DNA of 64,000 nucleotides. It comes from Bacteroidota bacterium. GTDB taxonomy: Bacteria; Bacteroidota; Bacteroidia; AKYH767-A; 2013-40CM-41-45. Made by a program: the position numbers and the translations under genes. Below, piece after piece: positions 1-9,673 of this stretch (its first letter is position 1; every line of letters starts with the position of its first letter). The notes beneath the pieces were generated by a model that saw only the letters and a list, made by a program, of their open reading frames with translations, was not told where the DNA came from and made no database searches. Location of the stretch: positions 310,001 through 374,000 of the forward strand of contig JADJSV010000003.1 in NCBI GenBank assembly GCA_016711505.1. The letters run 5' to 3'.

Positions 1-3000
1 GGTGATTATAACCATGGATTCGGAGTTGACCGGACAGATCCAAATACAATCTGGTATGTAGCGCACTGTGTTTATAAATCGACAGACGGTGGATTAACAT
101 GGATACAACAAACCATTTGGTCGCAGGTGTTACATACAGACATGCATCAAATGGTTCAGAATCCGTACAACAGTTCTCAGCTTTACAATATGAATGATGG
201 TGGTGTCTGGCTAAGTACCGATGGTGGTGCAAACTGGGTTCCTAAGAGTGATGGTATTTATGGCTATGAAATTTATCATGGTAACTGCAGTCCAACGCAA
301 AGAGAAACTGTAAGTATAGGTACTCAGGATAATGGTGAATTATATTCAACAGGTACGGGTTGGTTTACAAATCGCGGTGGTGACTGGTCGAGCAAATGTT
401 CGTTTGATTACAGACCTTCAAGTACGATGGTCTATTACCATAGTAAAAATCAACGCGCACTTGTTACAGGTAATGATGTTACTTATGGGCTTCCTTCTAA
501 CGTTACACTTTTGCAGGACATAACTTTTCATCGAAGCAATACAAATCTTGCATTTGTTGCTGATACAGTAATTTTAAGAACGACCAATTTGTTGGCAACA
601 ACACCGACATGGACGCAGATTGCAAATCTTGGAAAAAAGATCATGGCAATGCATTGTTCCTTTGCTGATCCGAACCGGTTGTACATTATCACAGCCGATG
701 CTATGATCTATGTAAGTACAAATGCATTAAGCGCAACACCAACCTTTACATCCTACGCTTTACCGAATAATACGAATAATGCAGCAAGCATTACTTCAAT
801 CAGAAATTCACCGAATACAATTTACATAACTTGTAATACGAGGGTTTACCGGTCAACAGATAATGGTGCAACATGGACCAATATCACTTTGAATTTACCT
901 TCAACTAATCACGTGAGGATTCTTGCGGATGAATATTTTTCATCAAATGAACTTGTTTTTCTTGCGACAAGTAATACTGTGTATTTTAAAAATTCTTCTA
1001 ATTCTTCATGGACAATTTTTAATACCAATTTACCGACTCGAACAGAAGTTGTCGATCTTTCAATTTACAACGACAGCACACCAAATTCGATTCTCAGAGT
1101 TGCCACTTATGGACGCGGAATATTCGAAACCTCTATATCAAGTGTAAGAACTCTTACAGCTAATTTTTCAGCAAATAATCTTTACCCTTGTTTAGGTGGC
1201 TCTGTTCAGTTTGGAGATCTGTCAACAGGAAGCCCGACATCCTGGGCGTGGACATTTCCCGGAGGTACACCCGGAACTTCAACACTTGCTAACCCACTGA
1301 TCACTTATTCGTCTGCAGGAACTTATAACGTTACTCTCACTGTGTCAAATGGAGTTTCTACCAATACATTCACAAGAACTGCTTACATCAGTACTAAAGG
1401 AGGTAATATACCTTTAGCTGAAAATTTTGAAGGAGCAATTTACCCTCCTTCAAGCTGGACTGAATTTGATGATGCTGCTGATGGAGTCAAATGGCAAGTG
1501 AGTACAGCAGTGAGCGGATTTGGAAATGAAATACAATCCATTTATTTTAATAACTGGACTCAGAATGCAACAGGAAAGAAGGATGAGATCAGAACTCCGC
1601 GATTGAATGGCGAGTCATACAATTCCATCACACTTAAATTTGATGTTGCTTACTGGAGCTATACCAATCAGACCGAACAAGACACCTTGCAGGTTTTAAT
1701 TTCAACAGATTGCGGAAATACGTTTACGCAAGTTTATAATAAAGGAGGTGCAACGCTTTCAACAGTGCCGGGAAATTCTACGTCAGCATTTACGCCAACT
1801 TCAACTCAATGGCGTACAGAAACAATCAATCTCAATGCATACATAGGTCAAAGTTTTATTCTTGCCTTCAGAAATGTAGCAAGATATGGAAACAACTTAT
1901 ATCTGGATAATATCAATGTGAATGCAACTGTTGCTGCAATCGCAGGACCGGATGTAACAATTTGTAGTGGAGGATCAACAACTATTGGAGGAGCTTCGAC
2001 TGCAGGAATAAATTATTCATGGCGCCCGGCTGCTACATTGGTAACTTCATTGATCAGTAATCCTGTTGCTACTCCAGTATCTACTCAACAATACATTCTT
2101 ACTGCAACTCATGCACTTTCGGGAATTTTCGCAAGGGACACAATGGTTGTGACTGTTATTCCAAACTCGGCAACGATATTGGTACCGTTAAATTCATCCA
2201 TGTGCAGAAATATTCCATTCAATATTCCATTCACTGTTGCATGTAATTATAATCCCGGTAATATTTTTACTGCAGAACTCAGTGACTCAAGTGGAAGTTT
2301 TGCCAATGTTGTTCCAATAGGTTCATTGACTTCAATAAGTAACGGAACGATCAGTGCATTGATTCCTTCTAATGTCGTAAATGGTTCAGGATTCAGAATA
2401 AGAATTGTTTCGTCATCGCCTGTTACAACGGGAGCTAATAATGGCAGTAATATTTCCATTTCTGACTGTGCATTTTCATTCAATCTAAAAGTATTTATTC
2501 AAGGCTATTATGTTGGAAGCAGTACGATGAGAGCCACGGTGAATCCTGTTTTGTATCCGACTTTATGTGATACATTAACAATGGAATTGCACAATACCGT
2601 TTCTCCATATGCTTTGAGTTATCTTAGTAAAGGAACAATCAATGTTACAGGCAATGGGTCATTCCTTTTTCCAACTGCTGCCATTGGACAACAATATTAT
2701 GTGGTTATTAATCATAGAAATGCTTTACAGACCTGGAGTGCAAATCCGGTTTCGGTTACTTCCGGTGGTAGCTATGATTTCACTACAGCTGCAGGCAATG
2801 CTTTCGGATCTAATCAGATTCAAGTAAGTCCGGGTGTGTTTGCTATTTATAGCGGGGATATTTCAAATGGAATTTCAGGAGGAGTGGCAGATGGACAAGT
2901 GACCATGGCTGATCTAAATGAACTACAGGCTTTCGTGACGCAGTTTCTCAATAACTATAATTATCACGATCTCAATGGTGATTTTTCCGTTGAATCACTT

Positions 3001-3057
3001 GATTATAGTTTAATGGAAAACAACCTGAATCTGAATTTAGTTGTTAAAAAACCTTGA
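1..3057 (+). CDS. Secreted beta-propeller / PKD / anchor-domain protein with dockerin-like C-terminus (5' truncated by window)
   Basis: The frame is open from the first base, so the real start is upstream; the GTG at 127 is internal. The first third has sortilin/BNR-type propeller blades with Asp-box motifs (STDGGLTW near 79, STDGGANW near 211, STDNGATW near 856). A PKD-like domain follows (about 1150-1400), then a MAM/choice-of-anchor-J-like beta-sandwich starting at ENFEGAIYPPSSW (about 1415-1920), then Ig-like sequence. The end carries two acidic loops resembling a dockerin or calcium-binding pair (DGQVTMADLNEL and DLNGDFSVESLDY, about 2895-3015). No T9SS sorting domain is visible. Domain makeup suggests an extracellular adhesin or polymer-binding protein; no catalytic site is recognisable, so the substrate is unknown. 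Confidence 0.85.
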   Translation, partial: GDYNHGFGVDRTDPNTIWYVAHCVYKSTDGGLTWIQQTIWSQVLHTDMHQMVQNPYNSSQLYNMNDGGVWLSTDGGANWVPKSDGIYGYEIYHGNCSPTQRETVSIGTQDNGELYSTGTGWFTNRGGDWSSKCSFDYRPSSTMVYYHSKNQRALVTGNDVTYGLPSNVTLLQDITFHRSNTNLAFVADTVILRTTNLLATTPTWTQIANLGKKIMAMHCSFADPNRLYIITADAMIYVSTNALSATPTFTSYALPNNTNNAASITSIRNSPNTIYITCNTRVYRSTDNGATWTNITLNLPSTNHVRILADEYFSSNELVFLATSNTVYFKNSSNSSWTIFNTNLPTRTEVVDLSIYNDSTPNSILRVATYGRGIFETSISSVRTLTANFSANNLYPCLGGSVQFGDLSTGSPTSWAWTFPGGTPGTSTLANPLITYSSAGTYNVTLTVSNGVSTNTFTRTAYISTKGGNIPLAENFEGAIYPPSSWTEFDDAADGVKWQVSTAVSGFGNEIQSIYFNNWTQNATGKKDEIRTPRLNGESYNSITLKFDVAYWSYTNQTEQDTLQVLISTDCGNTFTQVYNKGGATLSTVPGNSTSAFTPTSTQWRTETINLNAYIGQSFILAFRNVARYGNNLYLDNINVNATVAAIAGPDVTICSGGSTTIGGASTAGINYSWRPAATLVTSLISNPVATPVSTQQYILTATHALSGIFARDTMVVTVIPNSATILVPLNSSMCRNIPFNIPFTVACNYNPGNIFTAELSDSSGSFANVVPIGSLTSISNGTISALIPSNVVNGSGFRIRIVSSSPVTTGANNGSNISISDCAFSFNLKVFIQGYYVGSSTMRATVNPVLYPTLCDTLTMELHNTVSPYALSYLSKGTINVTGNGSFLFPTAAIGQQYYVVINHRNALQTWSANPVSVTSGGSYDFTTAAGNAFGSNQIQVSPGVFAIYSGDISNGISGGVADGQVTMADLNELQAFVTQFLNNYNYHDLNGDFSVESLDYSLMENNLNLNLVVKKP

Positions 3058-3149
3058 TCATTAATTAGTTCCTAAACCGGATCGCTTATTCACTTTTCTA
3101 ATTTTATGCTGAATTGAAGTTTTTCGCCTTTTAGCCCGACAGAAAACCG

Positions 3150-3157
3150 TATATTTG
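3150..3157 (+). promoter_or_regulatory. Bacteroidota -7 promoter element upstream of grpE
   Basis: TATATTTG matches the TAnnTTTG -7 consensus of Bacteroidota housekeeping promoters. No TTG lies at the expected 19-21 nt upstream, so only half of the promoter is supported. It sits about 100 nt before the chosen grpE start. Confidence 0.4.
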
Positions 3158-3254
3158 CGCCTGCCAAATTGACCTCTAAATTGAAGTGGCAAAGTACTTG
3201 AAGCTTGCTCAAAACCCTTGAATTTTGTCAATTTTTAAAAATATCAGAAATAAA

Positions 3255-3818
3255 ATGAAATCGAAAGACCATAAAGGTGACATGGATAATACTGCGGAAA
3301 ATGAAAATCTGACGGATGAAAGCACTCCAATGGAGGCTGCTCTTCCTGATGCTAATGTTGAAGAAATTGACCCAATCGCAAAATTGGAAGCTGAATTAAC
3401 AGAATCAAGAGATAAATATCTCTACATGTATTCTGAATTTGAGAATTATAAACGCAGAGTGTCCCGCGACAGAATTGAGCAATCAAAACTTGCAGGGTCA
3501 GATGTGTTTTTAGCAATTCTTCCTATTCTTGACGATATGGAAAGAGCTATCAAATCTTTTGAAAGTACCAGTGATGTTGAAGCAATAAAAGCGGGTATCA
3601 ATCTTATCTATTCTAAATTAAAATCAACTACAGAAAGCAAAGGCCTCAAGCCGATGGATGCTACCGGAAAACCATTTGATGCAGATCTTCATGATGCTAT
3701 TACAAATATTCCGGCTCCTACTCCTGACCTAAAAGGAAAGGTGATTGATGAAGTTGAAAAAGGATACTTTTTAAATGATAAGGTAATCCGTCATGCTAAA
3801 GTTGTTGTTGGAAATTAA
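3255..3818 (+). CDS. grpE: GrpE nucleotide exchange factor
   Basis: GrpE releases ADP from DnaK (Hsp70) in the cytoplasmic folding cycle. The acidic, low-complexity N-terminus is followed by the long helix typical of the GrpE dimer (EAELTESRDKYLYMYSEFENY) and by the C-terminal beta domain ending in the family signature GYFLNDKVIRHAKVVV. I chose the ATG that gives 187 residues; an in-frame TTG at 3225 would add ten residues, and a further ATG lies at 3282. The gene sits 17 nt upstream of dnaJ, an arrangement common in bacteria and consistent with one transcript. dnaK itself is not in the window. Confidence 0.93.
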   Translation: MKSKDHKGDMDNTAENENLTDESTPMEAALPDANVEEIDPIAKLEAELTESRDKYLYMYSEFENYKRRVSRDRIEQSKLAGSDVFLAILPILDDMERAIKSFESTSDVEAIKAGINLIYSKLKSTTESKGLKPMDATGKPFDADLHDAITNIPAPTPDLKGKVIDEVEKGYFLNDKVIRHAKVVVGN

Positions 3819-3835
3819 GATTGCCTTTAAAAATT

Positions 3836-4984
3836 ATGTCTAAAAGAGATTACTACGAAATACTTGGTGTAGCAAAAGGTGCTGCTGAAGGCGATATTAA
3901 AAAGGCCTACAGGCAGATGGCCTTGAAATTCCATCCGGATAAAAATCCTGGAAATAAAGAGGCTGAAGAAAAATTCAAAGAAGCTGCTGAAGCTTATGAA
4001 GTTCTCAGCAATTCTGAAAAACGTCAACGCTATGATCAGTTTGGTCACAGAGGTATGAATGGCGCCGGCGGTGGTGGACAAGGTGGAATGAATATGGAAG
4101 ATATCTTCTCACACTTTGGAGATATTTTCGGCGGCGAAGGAAATGGTTTTGAAAGTTTCTTTGGTGGTGGCAGCAGAGGTGGACGAAGAGTTAACCGTGG
4201 TACAAACCTCAGAGTAAAAGTCAGCTTAACACTTGAAGAAATTGCTCAAGGCGTAGAGAAAAAAATAAAAGTCAACAAACATATTTCATGTACTTCCTGT
4301 AAAGGATCCGGTGCTCAGGATGGTTCTTCATTTCATAAGTGCGGAACTTGTAATGGTGCAGGTCAGGTACACAGAGTGACCAGTACTTTCATCGGTCAAA
4401 TGCGAACGACTGCAACTTGTCCGACTTGTAATGGCGAAGGACAAACGATTCAGAATAAATGTAAGTCGTGTCATGGAAGTGGATTGCAACATGGCGAGGA
4501 AGTGATCTCCATTAACATTCCTGCGGGAGTTGGAGAAGGAATGCAATTAACAGTTAGCGGAAAAGGAAATGCTGCTGAGCGTGGTGGAATTGCCGGAGAT
4601 CTTTATATTGTAATTGAAGAGATCAAGCATCCGCATCTTCAGCGCGACGGAAATAATTTACTACATGATCTTTATATCAATTTCGCTGATGCATCTTTGG
4701 GAATTTCGCTGGAGATTCCAACTATCGATGGAAAAGCAAAGATCAAGATCGATGCAGGAACGCAGGCCGGAAAAGTATTACGCTTGAAAGGCAAAGGACT
4801 ACCTTCTGTAAATAGTTATGGCAGAGGTGATCTGTTGGTGAATATCAATGTCTGGACACCACAACATGTTTCCGCTGAAGAAAAAAAGTTGCTTGAGCAA
4901 CTCCGGAATTCTCCGAATTTTAAACCAAATCCGGGCAAAAGCGATAAAACATTCCGCGACAGAGTGAGAGAGTTTTTCGAGTAA
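3836..4984 (+). CDS. dnaJ: Chaperone DnaJ (Hsp40)
   Basis: Type I J-protein of 382 residues that delivers substrates to DnaK and stimulates its ATPase. All family parts are present in order: J domain with HPD in KFHPDKNPG (about residues 5-70), Gly/Phe-rich linker, four CxxCxGxG zinc-binding repeats (CTSCKGSG, CGTCNGAG, CPTCNGEG, CKSCHGSG) and two C-terminal substrate-binding beta domains. The start is the ATG giving MSKRDYYEILGV, the canonical N-terminus; an upstream TTG at 3821 adds five residues that do not fit the family. It follows grpE closely and is followed by a rho-independent terminator. Confidence 0.97.
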   Translation: MSKRDYYEILGVAKGAAEGDIKKAYRQMALKFHPDKNPGNKEAEEKFKEAAEAYEVLSNSEKRQRYDQFGHRGMNGAGGGGQGGMNMEDIFSHFGDIFGGEGNGFESFFGGGSRGGRRVNRGTNLRVKVSLTLEEIAQGVEKKIKVNKHISCTSCKGSGAQDGSSFHKCGTCNGAGQVHRVTSTFIGQMRTTATCPTCNGEGQTIQNKCKSCHGSGLQHGEEVISINIPAGVGEGMQLTVSGKGNAAERGGIAGDLYIVIEEIKHPHLQRDGNNLLHDLYINFADASLGISLEIPTIDGKAKIKIDAGTQAGKVLRLKGKGLPSVNSYGRGDLLVNINVWTPQHVSAEEKKLLEQLRNSPNFKPNPGKSDKTFRDRVREFFE

Positions 4985-5028
4985 AAGACTCTACAATTTT
5001 ATGTTCGAAGAAATGTAAAAATAAATTA

Positions 5029-5060
5029 AACCCCGACTGTTTATTCAGCCGGGGTTTTTT
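5029..5060 (+). terminator. Rho-independent terminator of grpE-dnaJ
   Basis: A 9-bp stem with one mismatch (CCCCGACTG paired with CAGCCGGGG) and a six-base loop is followed by six T residues. It lies about 45 nt after the dnaJ stop and 27 nt before the next start, ending the chaperone operon. Confidence 0.85.
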
Positions 5061-5086
5061 ACATTTACGCATCTTCTACGATCCTT

Positions 5087-6007
5087 ATGAATATTCTTGA
5101 AATTGAAAATGTCTCAAAGAATTATGCAGCGCATAGAGCTTTGGATGGTGTTACCCTTCACATACCATCTCATTGTGTGTTTGGTTTACTTGGCCCGAAT
5201 GGTGCCGGAAAAACTTCACTCATCCGTATCATCACGCAAATTACTGCGCCCGATTCAGGACGCATTCTTTTTAAAGGTCAGCCTTTAAGTACAGAACATG
5301 TTTTGCAGATGGGTTATCTTCCTGAAGAACGCGGCCTCTATAAAAAAATGGAAGTAGGCGAGCAGGCATTATATCTTGCACGACTGAAAGGAATGTCGCG
5401 CGCTGATGCAATGAAAAAATTGAAGTTCTGGTTTGAGAAATTCGAGATCCAGGCGTGGTGGAAAAAGAAGGTGGAAGAACTTTCAAAAGGAATGGCGCAG
5501 AAAGTTCAGTTCATCACAACTGTTTTACATGAACCTGAGTTTTTAATTTTAGATGAACCATTCACTGGTTTTGATCCTATCAATGCTGAGCTTGTGAAGA
5601 ATGAATTACTGGAACTTAAAAACAAAGGAACTACAATCGTGCTCTCAACGCATAGAATGGAAAGTGTGGAGGAGCTGTGTAATAATATTGCTTTGATCGA
5701 TAATGCACACGTTATTCTGAATGGAAGTGTGAAAGATATCCGTAAACAATTTCGTAGTCATATGTTCGAAATCAATTATGTCGGAAACAGAATTGGATTT
5801 ACAAATGCGCTGTGGACAGGATTTGAATTGATCGACCTTAAAGAAGAGGAAGAACACAGTACTGCAAAAGTGAAAATGCTTGGCAATCTGACAGTGAATG
5901 ATATGCTTTCATTGCTGATGCCGCATGTACAGATCATCGGACTGCAAGAGATCGTTCCAAGTATGAATGATATTTTCATCAAACAAGTAAGCGAGAATAG
6001 AAACTAG
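5087..6007 (+). CDS. ABC transporter ATP-binding protein (NatA/CcmA type)
   Basis: Cytoplasmic ATPase subunit of an ABC-2 type exporter. It has Walker A GPNGAGKT (residues 36-43), a signature LSKGMAQKVQF, Walker B FLILDEPFTGFDP, and the H-loop in STHRM. A C-terminal extension of about 90 residues (DUF4162-like) is typical of the NatA/YhaQ branch. The permease gene begins 22 nt downstream, so the two form one transport unit. The closest functional relatives are the sodium-extruding NatAB system and the Bacillus YhaQP pair; the substrate cannot be read from the sequence. Confidence 0.92.
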   Translation: MNILEIENVSKNYAAHRALDGVTLHIPSHCVFGLLGPNGAGKTSLIRIITQITAPDSGRILFKGQPLSTEHVLQMGYLPEERGLYKKMEVGEQALYLARLKGMSRADAMKKLKFWFEKFEIQAWWKKKVEELSKGMAQKVQFITTVLHEPEFLILDEPFTGFDPINAELVKNELLELKNKGTTIVLSTHRMESVEELCNNIALIDNAHVILNGSVKDIRKQFRSHMFEINYVGNRIGFTNALWTGFELIDLKEEEEHSTAKVKMLGNLTVNDMLSLLMPHVQIIGLQEIVPSMNDIFIKQVSENRN

Positions 6008-6029
6008 TTTAAACAGAAATCAAATTGTT

Positions 6030-7361
6030 ATGAATAAGATCCTTTTAGTAATTCAACGGGAATATCTGACACGGGTAAAGAAAAAGTCTTTTATCGTGAT
6101 GACCTTTTTAGGGCCGTTGCTGATGAGTGGTATTTTTGTTTCTGCTTTTTTACTCGATAAAGTCGATACGGAAGTAAAGAAAATTGGTGTGATCGATAAC
6201 ACACATATTTTTGTAAATAAATTCAAAGATAATGAGCGTGTTAAATTTGAATATCTGAATGAAGATGTAGAAAAAGTCAGAAGCGAAAGTAAGAACCGCG
6301 GTTACTTTGGTGTATTGGTTATACCGGCAACAGAAAATCTGAGTAGTCTGGAGAAAGCGGTTACCTTTTATTCTGAATCTCAACCGGGATTTGATATAAT
6401 TTCTAAAATAAAATTTACGATTGAAAAGGAGATCAATACACAGAAATACATTTCTGCGGGTATTGATGAATCTAAACTCTTAGCAATCAAAACCGATGTC
6501 AATATTCAAACCCGGGATCTTGAAAACAAGGAAACAAGTACGCCTCTTACTACAGGACTTGGATTTGCAGCAGGACTGTTGATCTATCTTTTCATATTTA
6601 TATACGGTGCAATGGTTATGCGTGGTGTTCTGGAAGAAAAGACGAGCAGGATAGTGGAAGTCATTATCTCTTCTGTAAAACCATTTCAATTGATGATGGG
6701 GAAAATTGTTGGAGTCGCTTTGGTTGGATTAACTCAGTTTTTATTGTGGGTCATTCTTAGCTCGACTGTCTTTTTCGCCTTGACATCGTCACTGATGTCC
6801 GGAAAATCTGATAAAGAGAAAGCGGAGATGATCATGAAGTCTCGACCGGGAATGGAAGAAGCGATGCAACAAGCTGATGAGGACTCGCCGATCAAAGGCG
6901 ATAAAATGATGAAGCTTGATTCAATTTTGGGAACAATAAACTTCCCGCTATTGATCGGTATGTTTATTTTCTATTTCCTTGGTGGTTACTTGCTTTATAG
7001 TGCATTGTTTGCTGCTATAGGCGCTGCAGTCGATTCGGAAACAGACACGCAGCAGTTCATGTTGCCTGTCACGATACCACTCATTATTGCTTATGTTGCA
7101 GCTGCAACGGTCATCAACAATCCACAGGGCAACGTCGCCTTCTGGTTTTCTGTCATACCGTTCACCTCGCCGATTGTAATGATGGTGCGGATTCCATTTG
7201 GAGTTCCATGGGAACACATTGTTCTTTCAATGGTTCTGTTGATCGCAGGATTTATTTTTACAACCTGGATTGCAGCACGGATCTACAGAGTAGGGATTTT
7301 AATGTACGGCAAAAAAGTTACTTATAAGGAGCTGTGGAAATGGCTTCGTTTTCAGAATTAA
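6030..7361 (+). CDS. ABC-2 type transporter permease (NatB/YhaP type)
   Basis: Membrane partner of the preceding ATPase, 443 residues. One transmembrane helix near residues 22-43 (FIVMTFLGPLLMSGIFVSAFLL) is followed by an extracytoplasmic domain of about 130 residues, then a C-terminal block of five or six helices from about residue 175. The conserved ABC-2 motif lies in GVLEEKTSRIVEVIISSVKPFQLMMGKI. This layout matches the NatB/YhaP family of exporters. A charged loop rich in Glu and Lys (about 255-300) separates two helices. Short spacing to the ATPase gene indicates co-transcription. Confidence 0.9.
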   Translation: MNKILLVIQREYLTRVKKKSFIVMTFLGPLLMSGIFVSAFLLDKVDTEVKKIGVIDNTHIFVNKFKDNERVKFEYLNEDVEKVRSESKNRGYFGVLVIPATENLSSLEKAVTFYSESQPGFDIISKIKFTIEKEINTQKYISAGIDESKLLAIKTDVNIQTRDLENKETSTPLTTGLGFAAGLLIYLFIFIYGAMVMRGVLEEKTSRIVEVIISSVKPFQLMMGKIVGVALVGLTQFLLWVILSSTVFFALTSSLMSGKSDKEKAEMIMKSRPGMEEAMQQADEDSPIKGDKMMKLDSILGTINFPLLIGMFIFYFLGGYLLYSALFAAIGAAVDSETDTQQFMLPVTIPLIIAYVAAATVINNPQGNVAFWFSVIPFTSPIVMMVRIPFGVPWEHIVLSMVLLIAGFIFTTWIAARIYRVGILMYGKKVTYKELWKWLRFQN

Positions 7362-7373
7362 TATACATGTAAT

Positions 7374-8306
7374 TTGCGGATAGCAATTTTAGATCTTGGT
7401 ACAAATACATTTCATTTACTGGTCACTTCGGTAAATAAAAACGGCGTTTGGAAAAAAGTTTTTAAATCAAAGTCTGTTGTCAAATTGGGAGAAGGTGCAA
7501 TTCATAAGAATGAGATCGCGCCGATTCCTTTTCGAAGAGGGATAAAAGCGCTAGAACATTATAAAAAGATCATCGACATTCATATGCCTGAAAAGGTTTT
7601 TGCATTTGCAACTTCAGCGATAAGAGGCGCAACGAATGGTCATGACTTTGTTGCAATGGCGAAAGAGAAAACCGGAATTGAGATCACTGTTATTTCCGGA
7701 GAAAAGGAAGCTGAGCTTATTTACCTCGGCGTCAGACAATGCATTTCTCTGAATGATCAACCGGTTCTGATCATGGATATTGGCGGCGGGAGCACAGAAT
7801 TTATTATTGCAGATAAAGATAAGATCTTCTGGAAGCACAGTTTTAATATTGGTGCAGCGCGATTACTCGAAATGTTCAGGCCATCAGATCCGATCTTGCC
7901 TGCTGAAATAAGTTCGATTGAAACATTTCTTTCCAATGAACTTGCGATAATGGTTGATGCAGTTGAGAAATTTAAACCGGAACATCTGATCGGTTCGTCA
8001 GGATCGTTTGACACATTTGCAGAAATGATAGGATATGAATTTTATAACAGGAATGTGATCAGCGATAAAAATTCCTATAGTTTCAAAATTGACGAGTATT
8101 TAAAATTGCATGAGAAAATATTGTACTCAACCGCAATGCAAAGAAATCTAATGAAAGGCCTGGTTAAAATGCGGATTGACATGATCGTCATGGCTACAAT
8201 TTGTACTTCAATGGTTTTGAATAAAACCGATATTAAGAAGATGACTTTGTCGAAGTATGCGCTGAAGGAAGGGGCTTTGAGTATGGTTATTTCGGGGAAG
8301 GCTTGA
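7374..8306 (+). CDS. Ppx/GppA family phosphatase (exopolyphosphatase-like)
   Basis: Short-form member of the sugar kinase/Hsp70/actin-fold phosphatases that hydrolyse polyphosphate or pppGpp. The phosphate-1 loop is LDLGTNTFHLLV at the N-terminus and the phosphate-2 loop is MDIGGGSTEFII (about residues 133-144). At 310 residues it lacks the C-terminal HD-type domain of E. coli Ppx/GppA, as many Bacteroidota homologues do. The start appears to be TTG, because MRIAILDLGTNT aligns with the family start and no ATG is available. It lies 12 nt after the permease gene, so it may ride on the same transcript. Polyphosphate versus pppGpp specificity cannot be decided here. Confidence 0.88.
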   Translation: MRIAILDLGTNTFHLLVTSVNKNGVWKKVFKSKSVVKLGEGAIHKNEIAPIPFRRGIKALEHYKKIIDIHMPEKVFAFATSAIRGATNGHDFVAMAKEKTGIEITVISGEKEAELIYLGVRQCISLNDQPVLIMDIGGGSTEFIIADKDKIFWKHSFNIGAARLLEMFRPSDPILPAEISSIETFLSNELAIMVDAVEKFKPEHLIGSSGSFDTFAEMIGYEFYNRNVISDKNSYSFKIDEYLKLHEKILYSTAMQRNLMKGLVKMRIDMIVMATICTSMVLNKTDIKKMTLSKYALKEGALSMVISGKA

Positions 8307-8327
8307 AAGCAGTAGCTGTAGAAAAAA

Positions 8328-8420
8328 AATTTAAACACGGAGAAAAAGGAGAAAAAAAGGGAGAAAAAAAGAGATCTCCTTTTTCTCCCTTTTTTTCTCC
8401 TTTTTCTCCGTGTTTAAAAA
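8328..8420. repeat. Long near-perfect intergenic inverted repeat (GGAGAAAAA class)
   Basis: About 44 nt starting TTTAAACACGGAGAAAAAGG are mirrored almost exactly by the complementary arm ending in CTCCGTGTTTAAA, with only one or two differences around a central AGATCT. Each arm repeats purine-only (or pyrimidine-only) GGAGAAAAA-like units of 7-9 nt. There is no T-tract after it, so it is not a classical terminator. A related element lies at 10598-10686. Confidence 0.85.
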
Positions 8421-8507
8421 ATATCACGCCTACACGTATGATTTGATCAACAGTCTACAAGCACTCTGCAAACATTTTGATTATCTTCGCCCTCTCAAAA
8501 CAAGTAT

Positions 8508-9668
8508 ATGGCCAAGATCCTGATCATCGACGATGAAAAAGCAATTTGTAATACCCTGAAAGAAATTCTTTCCTATGAAAAGTACGAAGTAGATATTGCA
8601 AATGATGGTGCCGAAGGAATAAAAAAAGCAGAGACAGGAAATTACGATCTTGTTTTATCTGATATCAAAATGCCTAAGATGGATGGCATTGAAGTATTGC
8701 AAAAACTTCAGGAAATGAATCCGGATCTGCCTGTTGTAATGATCAGCGGACATGGAACTATTGAGACTGCAGTTGACGCATTGAAAAAAGGTGCATACGA
8801 TTATATTTCAAAGCCACCGGATCTGAACCGACTTTTAGTTACCGTGAGAAATGCTCTAGATCGTTCTTCATTGATCACTGAAACCAAAACACTAAAGCGC
8901 AAAATTTATAAGACCCGCGAAATGGTTGGAGATTCTCCTGCCATTGCTCAAATAAAAGAGATCATTGAAAAAGTTGCACCGACTGAAGCAAGAGTTCTTG
9001 TGACGGGAAGTAATGGTACAGGAAAGGAACTTGTTGCCCGCTGGATCCATGAAAAGAGCAATCGTTCTGCCGGACCGATGATCGAAGTGAATTGCGCTGC
9101 TATTCCTTCTGAACTTATCGAAAGTGAATTATTCGGGCATGAGAAAGGTGCATTTACATCAGCAATAAAACAACGTATCGGTAAATTTGAACAAGCTTCG
9201 GGCGGGACTTTATTTCTTGATGAGATCGGTGACATGAGTCTTTCTGCTCAGTCAAAAGTTTTACGCGCATTGCAGGAAAATAAAATTACGCGTGTTGGTG
9301 GCGAGAAGGAGATTACAGTAAGTCCGAGAGTTGTTGCTGCAACAAACAGAGATCTGAAAGTGGAAATTGAAAAAGGAAATTTCAGAGAGGATCTTTATCA
9401 CAGGTTGTCGGTAATATTGATTCATGTACCGTCACTGAACGACAGGAAAGATGATATCCCAACGCTGGCAAATTATTTCGTCAATGAGATCTGCCAGGAT
9501 TACGGCATGCCGGTGAAAGCATTTTCTGCGGAGGCTTTGAAAGAATTGCAGAAGATCAACTGGACAGGAAATATCCGGGAGTTACGAAATGTTGTTGAAC
9601 GGCTCGTGATCTTATCGGATAAGAAAATTACAGAAAAAGAAGTATTACAATTTGCAGGAAAAAAATAG
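8508..9668 (+). CDS. NtrC-family response regulator without Fis-type DNA-binding domain
   Basis: Receiver domain (residues 1-115, phosphoacceptor Asp52 in VLSDIKMP) joined to a sigma-54 AAA+ domain. Walker A is GSNGTGKE (167-174), Walker B GGTLFLDEIGD (about 232-242), with the arginine-finger region FREDLYHRLS. Two features are unusual compared with E. coli NtrC: the sigma-54 contact loop reads GAFTSA (214-219) instead of GAFTGA, and the protein ends at residue 386 after the AAA+ lid (GNIRELRNVVERL) without an HTH domain. Similar truncated regulators occur in Bacteroidota. No histidine kinase gene is adjacent. The next gene follows after 5 nt, so the two are probably co-transcribed. Confidence 0.92.
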   Translation: MAKILIIDDEKAICNTLKEILSYEKYEVDIANDGAEGIKKAETGNYDLVLSDIKMPKMDGIEVLQKLQEMNPDLPVVMISGHGTIETAVDALKKGAYDYISKPPDLNRLLVTVRNALDRSSLITETKTLKRKIYKTREMVGDSPAIAQIKEIIEKVAPTEARVLVTGSNGTGKELVARWIHEKSNRSAGPMIEVNCAAIPSELIESELFGHEKGAFTSAIKQRIGKFEQASGGTLFLDEIGDMSLSAQSKVLRALQENKITRVGGEKEITVSPRVVAATNRDLKVEIEKGNFREDLYHRLSVILIHVPSLNDRKDDIPTLANYFVNEICQDYGMPVKAFSAEALKELQKINWTGNIRELRNVVERLVILSDKKITEKEVLQFAGKK

Positions 9669-9673
9669 TTTGT

